A stretch of 64,000 nucleotides of DNA from Mycoplasmopsis meleagridis (GTDB taxonomy: Bacteria; Bacillota_I; Bacilli_A; Mycoplasmatales; Metamycoplasmataceae), in contig NZ_LR215042.1 in the NCBI RefSeq assembly GCF_900660695.1, forward strand, positions 434,001 to 498,000. Reading direction: 5' to 3'. Position 1 is the stretch's first letter. Every line of letters starts with the position of its first letter. The position numbers and the translations under genes were made by a program. The notes beneath the pieces are model-generated. The model made no database searches. It had not been told where the DNA came from and saw only the letters and a list, made by a program, of their open reading frames with translations. Positions 49,645 to 60,120 of the stretch are shown one piece after another.

Positions 49645-49676
49645 ACAAAAAGAGTTAATTTATAAAAAATCAACTC
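49645..49676 (-). promoter_or_regulatory. Terminator-like hairpin in the rpoB leader (putative attenuator)
   Basis: On the minus strand GAGTTGATTT-TTTAT-AAATTAACTC (ten pairs, one G-T) is followed by TTTTTGTTTTC. No minus-strand gene lies between this hairpin and the divergent start at 49833, so it terminates nothing known. It would lie in the rpoB leader if transcription starts above 49676. Confidence 0.55.
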
Positions 49677-49832
49677 AAGTAATAGTAACATATCAAATTG
49701 TTTTTAATACACCTATTATGTTATTAATATTATCATAAAATTGAAAAAATATATGGTAAAATTTCTTTTTTTCACCGGAAAGTTAATATTAAAAAAATGC
49801 CTTTAAAATAGTTTAATTAGTAAAATTCTAAT

Positions 49833-50471
49833 ATGAATATATATGCTAATAAATTTTTATCTTTAATAGATTTTGAAAAAGAAAAAGAAGTCAAATATAA
49901 TGAATTGGATGAAAATAAAATAAAACTAGTTGCATATAAATTAAAAGAAATTCATGAATTAGATAGTTCTTCGTTAGCTAAAAATCAAATTAGTAAATTT
50001 ATTAAAAATGGCCTCAGTGAGCTTAGTAAAATTCCTAATAAAAAAATAATTTTTGAAGAAATAAATAAGGAATTCAAAAGAATTAATAATATTCTTAATA
50101 AAAGTTATAAAAATAGATTTATAGTGAATGAATTTTTTCCTAATTGTCTAGAATTTATAGATGAAAAAGTCAAAATTAATTTAGATAAAGCAACTAAAGG
50201 AGATAAACACTTTGATTTAGCTTTTTTTATAATAACTAACTATTTAGATAAAAAAGAAGAAGAACTATTTTTACAAATTTATGATACTTATTGAGAAGAA
50301 TATTTGATTCAACAAAAAATTTTAGTTATCTCTTTACTTTTAATTTACTATAACCTTAACAACATAAATATTTACAATAATTATTTACTAGCAAAATTAA
50401 ACGAAGAAAGAACTATTTTTAAAGAAAAAAAATTAAGTAATTCTTTTAGAAAAGATGAATGAAAAAAATAA
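49833..50471 (+). CDS. Truncated choline-kinase-like (aminoglycoside phosphotransferase fold) protein
   Basis: A 212-residue frame whose C-terminal half matches mycoplasma LicA/choline-kinase-type proteins: KATKGDKHFDLAFFIITNYL, followed by an EEYLIQQKILVISLLLIYYN helix, is close to the family's EYATMGDKHFDLAYFIE region. The whole ATP-binding N-lobe is missing, and the catalytic HxDxxxxN loop reads VNEFFPN (His lost, Asp to Glu, Asn kept); the metal-binding Asp is kept in NLDKATKGD. The product is probably an inactive or repurposed remnant, although the frame is open. No ribosome binding site precedes the ATG; TAAAAT seven bases upstream would give a leaderless message. It is divergent from rpoB and converges on rbfA, sharing a terminator that holds both stop codons. 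Confidence 0.6.
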
Positions 50472-50492
50472 AATCTTTGAGATTTTATTTTT
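50464..50492. terminator. Bidirectional terminator holding the stop codons of two convergent genes
   Basis: AAAAATAAAATC and its exact complement GATTTTATTTTT surround a five-base loop. The TAA of the plus-strand gene (50469-50471) is in one arm and that of rbfA (50487-50485) in the other. Confidence 0.88.
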
Positions 50493-50826
50493 CTTTTTTT
50501 ATTTCATTTAGAATTTTATCAATTTTTGCTCCTGATGGTCCTACTTCGTCAAGTTCAAAGTGTACTTCAGGAATTTTTCTTCAATCTAAAATACGAGAAA
50601 GTTCTTTTCTAATAAAACCATTAGCATTATTAAGTGCTTCTAAGGCTTTAGATTTATTGGAAGCAAAAGTTACATATATTTTTACGTGTGATAGATCATT
50701 TGATAAATAAGCATCCACAACTACAGGGTCAATAACATTAACATTTGTTATGTCATAAGAAATAATTTTGGCAATGGCATTTTTTATTTGTTCTTCTCTT
50801 CTTAACGTATTAATATTTGTTTTCAT
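50485..50826 (-). CDS. rbfA: Ribosome-binding factor A
   Basis: A 113-residue KH-fold protein that helps mature the 16S rRNA 5' region of the 30S subunit. The family pattern is visible: an N-terminal REEQIKNAIAKIISYDI helix, the VVVDAYLSNDLSHVKIYVTF strand pair (family form VxVSxDLxxAkVYVs), NNANGFIRKELSRILDWRKIPEVHFELDE, where family members have LR.p.l.F..D. One UGA Trp occurs. The ATG has AAGGAG upstream. It is alone between ppa and the kinase-like gene. Confidence 0.88.
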
Positions 50827-50929
50827 AATACTCCTTGTAATTAAATGTTAACTTAAAAATACATTAAAAAGTCTATTTTTTATTTCTTTTGAGATTATGA
50901 ATTATTTATTTTTCTAAAAATTATTTAAA

Positions 50930-50956
50930 AATAAAAGACCAAAAAGGTCTTTTATT
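50930..50956 (-). terminator. Terminator of ppa
   Basis: AATAAAAGACC and GGTCTTTTATT pair exactly around an A5 loop; a T-rich run follows on the minus strand. The ppa stop codon (50954-50952) is inside the arm. Confidence 0.85.
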
Positions 50957-51506
50957 CATACTTTTCGGGATGCTCTTTCATCATTTTAGCAATAAATTCT
51001 TTTTTTGGCATTTTACCGTATTTATCCATTAAATCGATACATTCGTTTAATTCTTTTAGAGCTCATTCAATATTTTCAAATCCTTCTACTTTAGTTAAAT
51101 TAGGTTTTTTTCAATTTTTATAATTATTGAAAAAAACTGCTAAATTCATCAAAAAAGGTTCTGGTAAATCTTTTAGTTCCTTAATTTGTTCCAAACGATA
51201 ATCATCAGCATGTACAGCAATTAATTTAGTATCAGTTTCGCCTGAATCTATCATTTTCATCGCACCAATAATACGTGCATTTAACACTGCTCCAGGAATA
51301 AATTCTTCTTCACTATAAAGAAGAACATCCAATTCATCACCATCTCAATCTAAAGCATTAGGAATAAAGCCATAATTAGCTGGATATTTGAAATCTTCTC
51401 TTAAAATACGATCAACATGAATTTGTTTGTCTAAACGATTATATTCATACTTAATTCTAGAATTTTTAGTAATTTCAATTTTAACTTCTACAATGTTGTC
51501 TTTCAT
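50952..51506 (-). CDS. ppa: Inorganic pyrophosphatase (class I)
   Basis: A 184-residue cytoplasmic enzyme that hydrolyses pyrophosphate and pulls biosynthetic reactions forward. The soluble class I signature is present: [43 protein letters not shown] (metal Asp residues; the usual DGDPLDVL reads DGDELDVL, with a UGA Trp before it), [18 protein letters not shown] and the [11 protein letters not shown] segment. The ATG has no strong ribosome binding site. It is monocistronic, ending in its own terminator. Confidence 0.95.
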
Positions 51507-51542
51507 AATTTTATTATTATAATATTTTATTTTAGTAAAAAA

Positions 51543-51573
51543 ACTTATTTACCTATAAATAAGGCAAATAAGT
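51543..51573 (-). terminator. Terminator of the Ser-rich lipoprotein gene
   Basis: On the minus strand ACTTATTTGCC and GGTAAATAAGT pair (one mismatch) around a nine-base loop and run into TTTTTTA, nine bases past the stop. Confidence 0.8.
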
Positions 51574-51581
51574 CTAGTAAA

Positions 51582-52943
51582 TTATTTTTGCGTTTGTGTG
51601 CCGCTATTAGATGCCGCTGCTGGAGAAGTTTTCGATGTTACTGCAGAAGCAGGAGTTGAACTAGATGATGAGCTGCTCGAAGATGAGCTATCTGAATGTG
51701 TATTTGAATCTCCTTGGGTAGCTGAAGAAGATTGTGTTCCTGTAGATGTTTCTTGTGATGCCCCGCTTGCGCTAGAATTTGCTGATTGTGTTCCTGAAGT
51801 TGATGTTGATGTAGCTGGTTTAAAATTATTTAAATCAAAAGAAATATGATAATCTTTTGGATCTACAGTTTTAGGATAAGTTCCTAATTTGAATCTAACT
51901 AATAACTTACTATTGTCTTTTGAAATATCAAGATCAACAAAATTACTTAAATTACCTTTATTACCTAATGGATCTGAAGGACTAATTAATTGTTTATTCT
52001 TTTCAAGTAAAGATTCATCGCTTAGTGATAAAATAGCAACTTGAGTTTTATCTTTTCAATTTACTCTATCTTTAAATTCAACAATTGCTTTTGAGAATCT
52101 ATCATAAACATAAATATAAGGTTTTTTTAATTCTTCTGCTGATTTATTAGTTTTAACATGTTCAATTAAAGATTCTTTAGTTATAGTAGTTTCTGCAGGG
52201 AACTTGAATTTGCTAGTAGCATCTTCGCCTACTGTATAGTATGATTCATCATAAATAACAGAATTATATTCCGTAATAACTTTTGCATTCAAAGCATCTA
52301 ATTCTTGAGATGTAAATTTTTCTTTTTCTTTAAAACTATTTACTTCATTAACTGCTGCTTCTACTTTAGTTGCTAAAGTTTTAACTTTCTCATCAGTTAA
52401 TGCGCTAGTTTTTAGAGTAGAAAGTTTTTGGCCATTGGTTTCTAAAGTAGTAAGTTTTTTATCTATTTCGCTAACAGAAGTATTTGCACTAGCAATTTCA
52501 GCACTTAAAGTATCTGTCTTAGTTTTTAATACTTCAATAGAAGGTTCAGCTTTAGCTAATTCTGCTTCTAATTCGTTTACTAGAGCTGAAACTTTATCTT
52601 TAGAATCAGTTAGAGTATATTTTTCTAATTTAGCTTCCAAAGCTTTAGCTGATGTAACTACAGTAGTTGTACTATTTTTTTGTTCTTGTAAAGCTTGATT
52701 AGTTTGTGTTTCTTCGCTTGGTTGAGGATTTTGACTATCATTTGAAGTAGTAGGATTGTTATTCTCGCTACTTGGATTCTCAACTTTGGCCGTATTATTT
52801 TCTGCGCCTGTATTGTCTCCACTAGTTGTATTGTTTTTGCCAGTTGTATTAGTTTCATTACATGAAGCAACTAATGCAAGAGGCATAATTGTTGTTATTG
52901 TTCCTAATGAACTTAATAAAGGTAGTAATAATTTCTTTTTCAT
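51582..52943 (-). CDS. Surface lipoprotein with coiled-coil middle and Ser-rich C-terminus
   Basis: A 453-residue lipoprotein: signal MKKKLLLPLLSSLGTITTIM then LALVASC, with lipobox Cys at about residue 28. Then come an Asn/Thr/Glu-rich low-complexity linker (about 29-90), a Lys/Glu/Leu/Ala helical region with likely coiled coils (about 95-215), a conserved-looking globular part (about 220-380, one UGA Trp), and a tail with about nine Ser residues in a row plus Thr/Gly/Gln. The Ser codons are mixed (TCA, TCT, AGC, TCG, AGT), so the run is not a slippage-prone simple repeat. No family assigned. It follows tRNA-Arg on the same strand; GAGGAGA is the ribosome binding site. Confidence 0.85.
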
Positions 52944-53086
52944 TATTTATCTCTCCTCATTTTACTTCTCAAATTACTTATCAAATTTTACAAAATTAGT
53001 AATAAAAGCCAAATTAGTGTCTTTTTAGTGACTTAAAACAAAAATATAAGCCTTATTATTTTCAAAAAATTAAAAAAAATAAAAAA

Positions 53087-53163
53087 TGGCGATCACGAGA
53101 GGATTCGAACCTCTGACAACAAGCTTAGAAGGCTTGTGCTCTATCCAGCTGAGCTACGCGACC
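53087..53163 (-). tRNA. tRNA-Arg (anticodon UCU)
   Basis: A 77-base cloverleaf with acceptor GGTCGCG/CGTGATC (two G-T pairs), D arm GCTC/GAGC, anticodon stem CAAGC/GCTTG with loop CUUCUAA (anticodon UCU), a GGTTCGAATCC T arm and encoded CCA. It reads AGA, the main Arg codon of this genome. Confidence 0.95.
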
Positions 53164-53221
53164 ACTATTTTTACATATTCATTTTATCATTTTTTTGTTA
53201 ATAGTAAAAAAATAAATAAAA

Positions 53222-53240
53222 AACATGCCTTAAGCACGTT
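53222..53240 (-). terminator. Terminator of the MIB/F1-like ATPase operon
   Basis: On the minus strand AACGTGC-TTAAG-GCATGTT (seven pairs, one G-T) is followed by TTTTTTA, ten bases past the stop of the beta-like gene. Confidence 0.75.
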
Positions 53241-53250
53241 CTTATTTTTC

Positions 53251-54606
53251 TTATTTAATTCCGCTTACTGAACCAATGTAAGCAAATTTTTCAGGGTTTA
53301 AATCAATGAATTCGCCATTTAAAATTCTTATTACTGAATCAACTGTTTCTTCAATTGGCACGAAAACGCCTGGTTTATGAGTAAAGTGTTCAGTCATAAA
53401 GAAATTTTGTGAGAAAAAGTTTTGTAATTGTAAAGCTTTTTTAACAATTATTTTAGATTCATCATCTAGTTCATCAAAACCTAAAATTAACATAACATCT
53501 TCAATTTCTTTATATTTTTGAAGAATATATTTGCTTTCTAAAATAGCGTTGTAATGTTTTTGACCAATAATTTCAGGATTAATATTATTTGATGAAGAAA
53601 CTAAAGGATCAATAGCAGGGAAAATATTTTTTGCAGTAATTTCTCTAGATAAAACCAATGATGAATTAAGGTGATTAAATACAGCTACAGCAGAAGGATC
53701 ACTCAAATCATCCATTGGTAAAAAAACAGTTTGGAAAGAGGTGATTGAACCATTTTCATTACTATAAAGTCTTTGTTCTGCTTGTGAAATTTCAGTATTT
53801 AAAGTAGCTTGATAACCACCAATAGAAGGTTTTTTATCTAATGAAGCTGCTACTTCATTACCTGCTTGAAGAAAACGGAAAATATTATCAATAAACAAAA
53901 GAACATTTTCTTTTTGTGTATCTCTTAAATATTCTGCGGCAGTAATACCTACTGGAACTATAGACATTCTACTACCAGGATTTTCGTTCATACGTGAAAT
54001 ATACATTGTAGAATTTTTCATCAAATTTGAATCAGTTAAATCATTATAAAGTTCAATTGCTTCTCTCGATCTTTCTCCCGCTCCTATAAAAATAGCAGAT
54101 GTATTAGCATTTTGTTTAGAAAGATTGAAAATAATTTCTTTCATTAAAACAGTTTTTCCAACTCCTGCTCCACCAAAAATACCTATTTTATCACCATCTA
54201 AAAGTGGCATAAAGAAGTCAATAGCTTTAATACCTGTAGTAATTAAATTGTTTGTTCTACGGTAATTTTTATTAACTTTAATAGTCGAATCCATCTCCAC
54301 TTTGTGATTAACTTGGTTATGTGGAGAACTTAAATTTTGTCCTAAAATATCATAAATATTACCTTTTGCTTGTTGACCAACTGGAACTTGAAAACTATGA
54401 TTTAACGCAGTAATTTCTTCATTAATAGCTAAATTATCTTTTGAATCAACAATAACAGCTAATAGAATCGTATCGCTAACAATTTTTTTAACTAAAAGAA
54501 ATGAATCATCCTTTGTTTTTAATAAGGAATTGACAGCTGGTAATGTTTCATTTTCAAAAGTAATTTCAATAACATCACTTCAAATTTTAGTAATTTTTGC
54601 GCTCAT
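53251..54606 (-). CDS. F1-like ATPase beta-like subunit (MSC_0618 family)
   Basis: A 451-residue homologue of the F1 beta subunit. Walker A GGAGVGKT (145-152), GERSREAIELY (catalytic Glu178 and Arg179), VLLFIDNIFRFLQAGNEVAASL (Walker B and DELSEED-preceding region) and GGYQATLNTEISQAEQRL are all intact, so ATP hydrolysis is likely. The first 100 residues are divergent from true AtpD. Together with the alpha-like gene just upstream (TAATG overlap) and five accessory genes it forms the type 3 F1-like cluster known only from mycoplasmas (seven genes, MSC_0618 to MSC_0624 in M. mycoides). It is the last gene before the terminator. It is not the ATP synthase proper: no F0 a, b or c genes are nearby. 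Confidence 0.93.
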
Positions 54607-56144
54607 TATTTAGCTCCTTTTAATTCTGCGTAAATATTTTGCATCAATTTAGCGTCAATATTAGCAAAGGTTTTTTTAGCTTTAATGTTTCATTTTAGTT
54701 TAAATAGTTCTGAATATTTAGCAAAAAGAAAAGTGAAATATTCTCTCAATAAAGTTGGATTTTTGGCATCACTATTAACTAAATTATTAACAGCATCTTG
54801 ACAAGCTTTATTATTTTCTTGATATTTGATTAAAAAGTTAATAGCATGACCAATTTCGTTTTCTAACAAATTATTTAAAATGTTTAGTTCAATAATATAT
54901 GCGATTAAGAACATATGTTGTTCGTTGTATGAAGTAATGCCTTTTTGGTTAAACATTTTTTCAATTTGCATACCATTAGTAATTAAAGAATTAATGTCAT
55001 CATTAAGATCATATTTTACCGCCACTAACTTAGCTTGTTTTTTATAAGCGTAGTAGATTTTACCGATAATTTTAGCTGTTTGATTAATTAATTTGCTTTG
55101 TACGCTTCCGCCAATACGACTTACCGATAAATTAACGTTAATAGCAGGATATTTATTTAAAGCAAAAAGTTCTGAATTAGTAACAATTTGCCCATCAGTA
55201 ATAGAAATAACATTAGAAGCTATTAATGAGGTAATATCGTTATCTACTGTTTGAACAATAGGTAAGGCAGTAATTGATTTTCTATTAGTGAATTTACCAC
55301 TTCTTTCAAGCAATCTAGCATGAGCGTAGAACATATCACCAGGAAAAGCTTCTTTACCAACTGGTTTATTAATTAATAAGGCTATTTCACGGTAAATATT
55401 AGCATGTTTAGTTAAATCATCAAAGACAATTAAAACATCGTCATTGTAAGAAATATTTTCAGCATGTGCCATACCAACATAAGGAGCTAAATATTGTTCA
55501 TAAGGTTTATCACTACTTGCATTAATAATAATTGTGTAATCTAAAGCATTATTTTCTTCTAAAAGTGTATAAGTATTAGCTAAATCATTTTGATTTTGAC
55601 CAATCGCTACATAAATACATTTAACATTTTTATTCTTTTGGTTAATAATAGTGTTTAAAGCGATAAAACTTTTACCTGTTTTTCTATCACCTATAATTAA
55701 TTCTCTTTGGCCTTTACCAACTGGAATTAAAAGATCAATTACCGAATAACCTGTGTTTAATTGTTCTTCTAAAGGTTGATAGGTCATTAAATTATTGTTA
55801 ACATTAAAAATTTCAGCTTGGCTAGGTAAAATTGCACTTTGGTATGAAAGACCATTTTTTGAATAAAGTATATTCCCATAAACGTCGATAATTTTGCCAA
55901 AATAATTAACATCAGTTGCAACTTTAGTACTTACACTAGCTTTAACTACTTCTAATCCAATTTGATAATTTTCTGATTTTTCTTTAACCAAACAAAAAGC
56001 TTTATTTTCACTCGCTGAAATAACCATTAAAAGTGAATTAGTATCATTTTTGAGATGGTAAATTTCATTTTGAACAAAATTATGTTTACCACTAATTTCT
56101 ACAACATAGTCATAAATAGCTGAAATGTGTAATTTATTATTCAT
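54606..56144 (-). CDS. F1-like ATPase alpha-like subunit (MSC_0619 family)
   Basis: A 512-residue homologue of the F1 alpha subunit with GDRKTGKS as its P-loop (152-159; GDRQTGKT in true alpha), LIVFDDLTKHANIYREI, SLIASNVISITDGQI and the arginine-finger segment NLSVSRIGGSVQ (Arg343). These intact features suggest a working alpha3beta3-like hexamer. Its stop shares a base with the beta-like start. It lies 12 bases downstream of the large membrane-anchored MSC_0620-like gene. Confidence 0.92.
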
Positions 56145-56156
56145 GTTTTCTCCTTA

Positions 56157-58289
56157 TTAGTTTTTCTTCTTCTTCATAATAGACAATGCACCTAAAGCAA
56201 TTGATGCGACAAGAATAACTCCTAGGATGGATCCCATTGCTATTAAGATTGCGTTGTTTGTGGTTTCAACATCGCTTTGTGCACTTAAAATTAAGCTTTG
56301 GTAAGCTTCTCTAAATGGTTTAGCTTCCGCTTCCGTATTTTTATCAATTTCTTTATCTTGAGTTAGAATAGCTAAATTTAAAAATTGTTTTTGTACTTTG
56401 GCTAATTGATTAGTATATTCGCTAAAGTGAGTAAAGTTAAAATTATCACTTTGATCGATTTTATCTAAACCTAAAATAAGGTATAAAAGTTGATTAACTG
56501 CATCATTAACTTTGTCAATATTAAATCCGAAAGATTTGAAATTTTTATCAACTATTTCTTTATTATCCGAAGTAACTTTTTTAGTAAAAGCACTATAAAG
56601 ATTTTTATATGTAGCACTTAAATATTTGAAATAAGTATATCTAGAAATAGTTTGATTATGAATAGAGAGAGTAAAAGTGTCTTTAATCATGTCAGATAAA
56701 ACTTTGTTTTCGACAGTTACAAGAGGATTATTACTATTATTGTTTGAAACACCAACAGTTTGGTTTTTCAACATGTTAATAAAATGTTTAGTAATAGTGA
56801 CAAAATCGTTTGAATTAATAGTTTGTATAGCTGTAAAAATTTGGTTAAAGACAGCTTGAGATAACTTAGGATTTCCTAATTTATTCAAATTAAGATTGCT
56901 ATCTAATCCTAGTGCATTGTAATATAGACTCATTGCATGTGCAATTGCTTCATTTACAATACGAATAGACATAACATAATTTCAATCTTTGTATCTTATA
57001 ACCTCTTTTTCGTATGTTGCTGAATCGTTATTCAATTTATTAACAATGTGTACTGTTGCAATTAATTTGCCGTTTTCTTCTTTCAAACTAACTACTTTAT
57101 AATCAATAACGGTTAATATAGGGTTAGAGAAGAAAACAATAGACTTATTAAATGTTTCTTGATTGCTATTGAATAAATTAATTATTCCCTGATTGTTATA
57201 TGTCAAATAATCTGCACTAATAATTGGACTTAATCTTGGTATATTTTCTGATCTTACGTTTAATTGAATACCAGGATCTTCTTCAGTTGGTTCAACTTCA
57301 GTAACTGGAGGAATAACTACTGGATCTTTTTGGTTAGCATTAAACTCTTGGTTTTGTTTAAGGTCAAATTTTAATGATCTTTTACTTATTTTTTCGGCAA
57401 TATAATCATTTCAAGAATTATAACCTTGAGGAAGAACTAACTCTAAATCACCATTATCCTTGACATTAAAAACTTTTTCATCCTTGTTATATTTAGGAAA
57501 ATCATCTTTGTTAAGAAAAATATCTTGTCATTCACTGCTCAAACTATCTAAGTAGGAATTAGTAGTGTTAAGAATTGTTTTTTCGTCATAAGTATTTTTA
57601 ACAGTTCCTGTTTCATTGTCAACTTGCACATTTCCTGATACGTCAGTATCTGGAACTTTACTATAGTTATAGGGTGATTCATCACGCACAATAACAGGAG
57701 TATAATTTTCTTCATCATAAGTAATATTAGCGTTTTTATATTCAGTATTGCTTAAAATGTAAGGAAATATTACGTTTAACTTATTAGCAGGATCAGCAAC
57801 AATTTGATCCTTATTGTTTTTTAAATAGTTAATAACATTTTTTTCATAAGCTAAACGACTTAAATTTTCAACGCTAGGTTCAGTTTGGTTAATTCTTTCA
57901 ATTTCTTTAGACTCTTGCGTAATTTTTTCAATTATTGAATCGATAATTTGTGGCAATCTACCCTCAACATTAGTTTTTTGTAACTCTTTAACTTTATTAA
58001 AATCAGTTGGAGGTTGTGTATTATTCTCGCCTTGAGAATTATTAGTTTCGCTATTATTTGTATTTGTATTATTGTTTGTGTTGTTGTTAGTTCCACTACT
58101 GTCTGTGGTACCACTATTAGTTGCTATATTATTGTTATCGTTAGTTGTATTAGTTATATTATTATTTGTATTTTCACCACTATTTGTAGGATTATTAGCA
58201 CTATTTTCTTCGTTAGCTGAAACTGCAGTAACTAAAGGAACGGCTAATGAACTAATAGCTCCTAACTTAAGAATAAATTTTAATTTCAT
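56157..58289 (-). CDS. F1-like ATPase-associated membrane protein (MSC_0620 family)
   Basis: A 710-residue protein. It has an N-terminal signal (LKFILKLGAISSLAVPLVTAV, no clear lipobox Cys), an extreme Asn/Thr/Ser-rich stretch (about residues 26-95), a large extracytoplasmic region with several UGA Trp codons, and a single C-terminal helix (LIAMGSILGVILVASIALGAL) ending in a basic KKKKN tail. The orientation puts most of the protein outside with the tail in the cytoplasm. The assignment to MSC_0620 is by position, size and topology in the seven-gene cluster. It would be the link between the cytoplasmic F1-like head and the outside. Its start overlaps the epsilon-like gene by ten bases. Confidence 0.78.
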
Positions 58290-58732
58290 ACTTCCTCATT
58301 TTCAAATAGTGAAAAGTATACTTGAGCTTTAAGTTTAAAAATTTCTCACTTTAGCTCTTCTTTTTTAGCAACTAACTTGTTATTAAATAAACTATTAAAG
58401 GAAACTTTGAACAATTCTTTATTCATTTCCTTATATTTTTTATCAAGAACTTTAACACCTTTTTTATTTTTATCATCCTGAACATAGGTGTGAACTTTTT
58501 CTCTATAAAAAAGGTTAATTTCATTTTTGTTACTTTGAATAAATAATGAATCAAAAATTAAAAAGTATTGCTTATTGCCTTTTTCAAAATTACATAAAAC
58601 GTTTTTATAACTACAAATACCAAAATTATCAATTTTTGTTCAACTATCGCTTAAATTAAGGTTAATTTTAAAATTATTGATACTTAATGTGTGACGATCA
58701 TTTTTAGCTGACAAGGTTACTAACTTAATCAT
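58280..58732 (-). CDS. F1-like ATPase epsilon-like subunit (MSC_0621 family)
   Basis: A 150-residue cytoplasmic protein with three UGA Trp codons. It begins MIKLVTLSAKNDRHTLSINN, which has the beta-strand pattern of an F1 epsilon N-domain, and it ends in a Lys/Glu-rich helix. Similarity to epsilon is weak; the call rests mostly on its place between the gamma-like and MSC_0620-like genes. It overlaps the gamma-like gene by eight bases and the next gene by ten. Confidence 0.68.
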
Positions 58733-59615
58733 TTTTTAACCTTTCCTGACTATGCAATAAATCCTTTTTCTTAGATAAAATTGACATTTCTTCAATTTCT
58801 CTTTCTCTTTTTGCTTTAAGAATCATTCTAAATTGGAAACGCAATTTTTCATCTAAATCATTAAGTGTACTATTTTGAGCTACTAATTTATATTTTTCAT
58901 AAATTAAAGCTGATTCAGTTAAAAGTGATCAAGTAGCAAATGTTAAATAATTTTCTAATTCAGAGTCGATAAAAGCATTCAAATCTTGGTAAATTTTATG
59001 TGAAGTTAAAGATGATTTAAAAATTACACTTTCCTTATGATGTTCAAGAGTAAAATTATTTTTTCTAATTGGTAATAGTTGTATGTATTTTTGCTTAATT
59101 TTATTGGAATTAATCACAAAGTTTAAATTTTCGTATTCGTCTGTTTTAAAAGTGCTTATAACTAATTTTGGTAATAAATTACTTAAATAAGCTATGTCGT
59201 TTTTTTCAAATTTTGTAAGTATTTCTATGTTATTTTTTTGGGCAAAACCAATTGCTCTTTTCCCGACAGCAATTAGTTTGTCGTTTTCTTTATCAATTGA
59301 ACTTAAGAGATTTCTTTCATGTTTTTGATATGAGTTCGTGCTATATTTTTCTTCTTCAGTTACATATATTCATAACGTTTTTAAATTACGAATCGAAATT
59401 AAACTGCCACTTTTATCTAATGATGATTCATCGATTGCAAATTTTTTATTAATTTCTTCAATAATGAATTTTGAATAATTTGCTCTATCTAAATAAAAGC
59501 CTATTTCTTTTGATAGTTTTAGTAGATTAATTAAAGTAATATTTTTGTTGGATTCGACTATTTTATGAATCTTTAATAAAGAATTATATCTAGATTCAGC
59601 AGTTTTTTTATTCAT
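58725..59615 (-). CDS. F1-like ATPase gamma-like subunit (MSC_0622 family)
   Basis: A 296-residue, largely helical protein. A long Lys/Asn-rich N-terminal helix (MNKKTAESRYNSLLKIHKIVESN), a central alpha/beta part (LIAVGKRAIGFAQKNNIE, the equivalent of the gamma Rossmann-like segment VGxKGxxF), and a long C-terminal helix (NSTLNDLDEKLRFQFRMILKAKRERE) give the layout of an F1 gamma subunit. ATG 59615 was chosen over upstream TTG codons because AAGGTT precedes it. It overlaps both neighbours by eight bases, a sign of tight stoichiometric control. Confidence 0.72.
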
Positions 59616-60117
59616 CAAATAAACCTTGACCAAAAAGAATTTTGTAAGTATTTAAATTTTTAACCAAAATAATTCCATCCAAAATTTCTACTATAAAATT
59701 AGCATCTAAAAGTTTATACAAGTAGCTATTAAAGGCTTTAAAATCTTCATTTGTTGTACTTTTAAAATCAATGTCTAAAACTTTTGATGAAGGAGTTTCA
59801 TTTAAGGCAGGAACAAAGGTGGTATTACTAAAACGATTGTCTCTTGTAAAAGTAAGGGTAAATCTATCTAAAACTAAATTTCTTTTGCTTTTAATTCAAC
59901 TAGTTAATTGATTTTTAATAACATCAACGTTTTCTAAGTTGTATTCTAATGCTAAAGTATTAAGAAAGGCATTATTATCTACAAAATTAGTACTACGAGT
60001 TAATTTAACGTAATCACTATATAATTTCGTTTGAAACGCTTCAACGCCTTCTAAATATTTAAGAATTTTTTTGTTTTTATGGTTATTTTTAAGGCGATCA
60101 TCCATTTTTTTAAACAT
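59608..60117 (-). CDS. F1-like ATPase-associated protein (MSC_0623 family)
   Basis: A 169-residue soluble protein, basic at the N-terminus (MFKKMDDRLKNNHKNKKILKYL), then mixed helix and strand with one UGA Trp codon at QLTSWIKSK. No known motif. The size, position and tight junctions (eight-base overlap with the gamma-like gene; AAAGGA upstream of the start inside the MSC_0624-like stop region) match MSC_0623 in the cluster. It may be a stalk or peripheral component; function unproven. Confidence 0.68.
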
Positions 60118-60120
60118 TTT

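Noticed and set aside
51598..51849. Plus-strand acidic frame (Glu/Asp/Val-rich)
   Set aside because: It is the exact antisense of the Ser/Thr-rich tail of the lipoprotein at 51582-52943; its composition is a by-product of Ser codons.
53251..56144. Calling the alpha/beta-like genes the regular ATP synthase atpA/atpD
   Set aside because: The N-terminal regions diverge and no F0 or delta genes are near; the flanking genes match the F1-like type 3 cluster instead.
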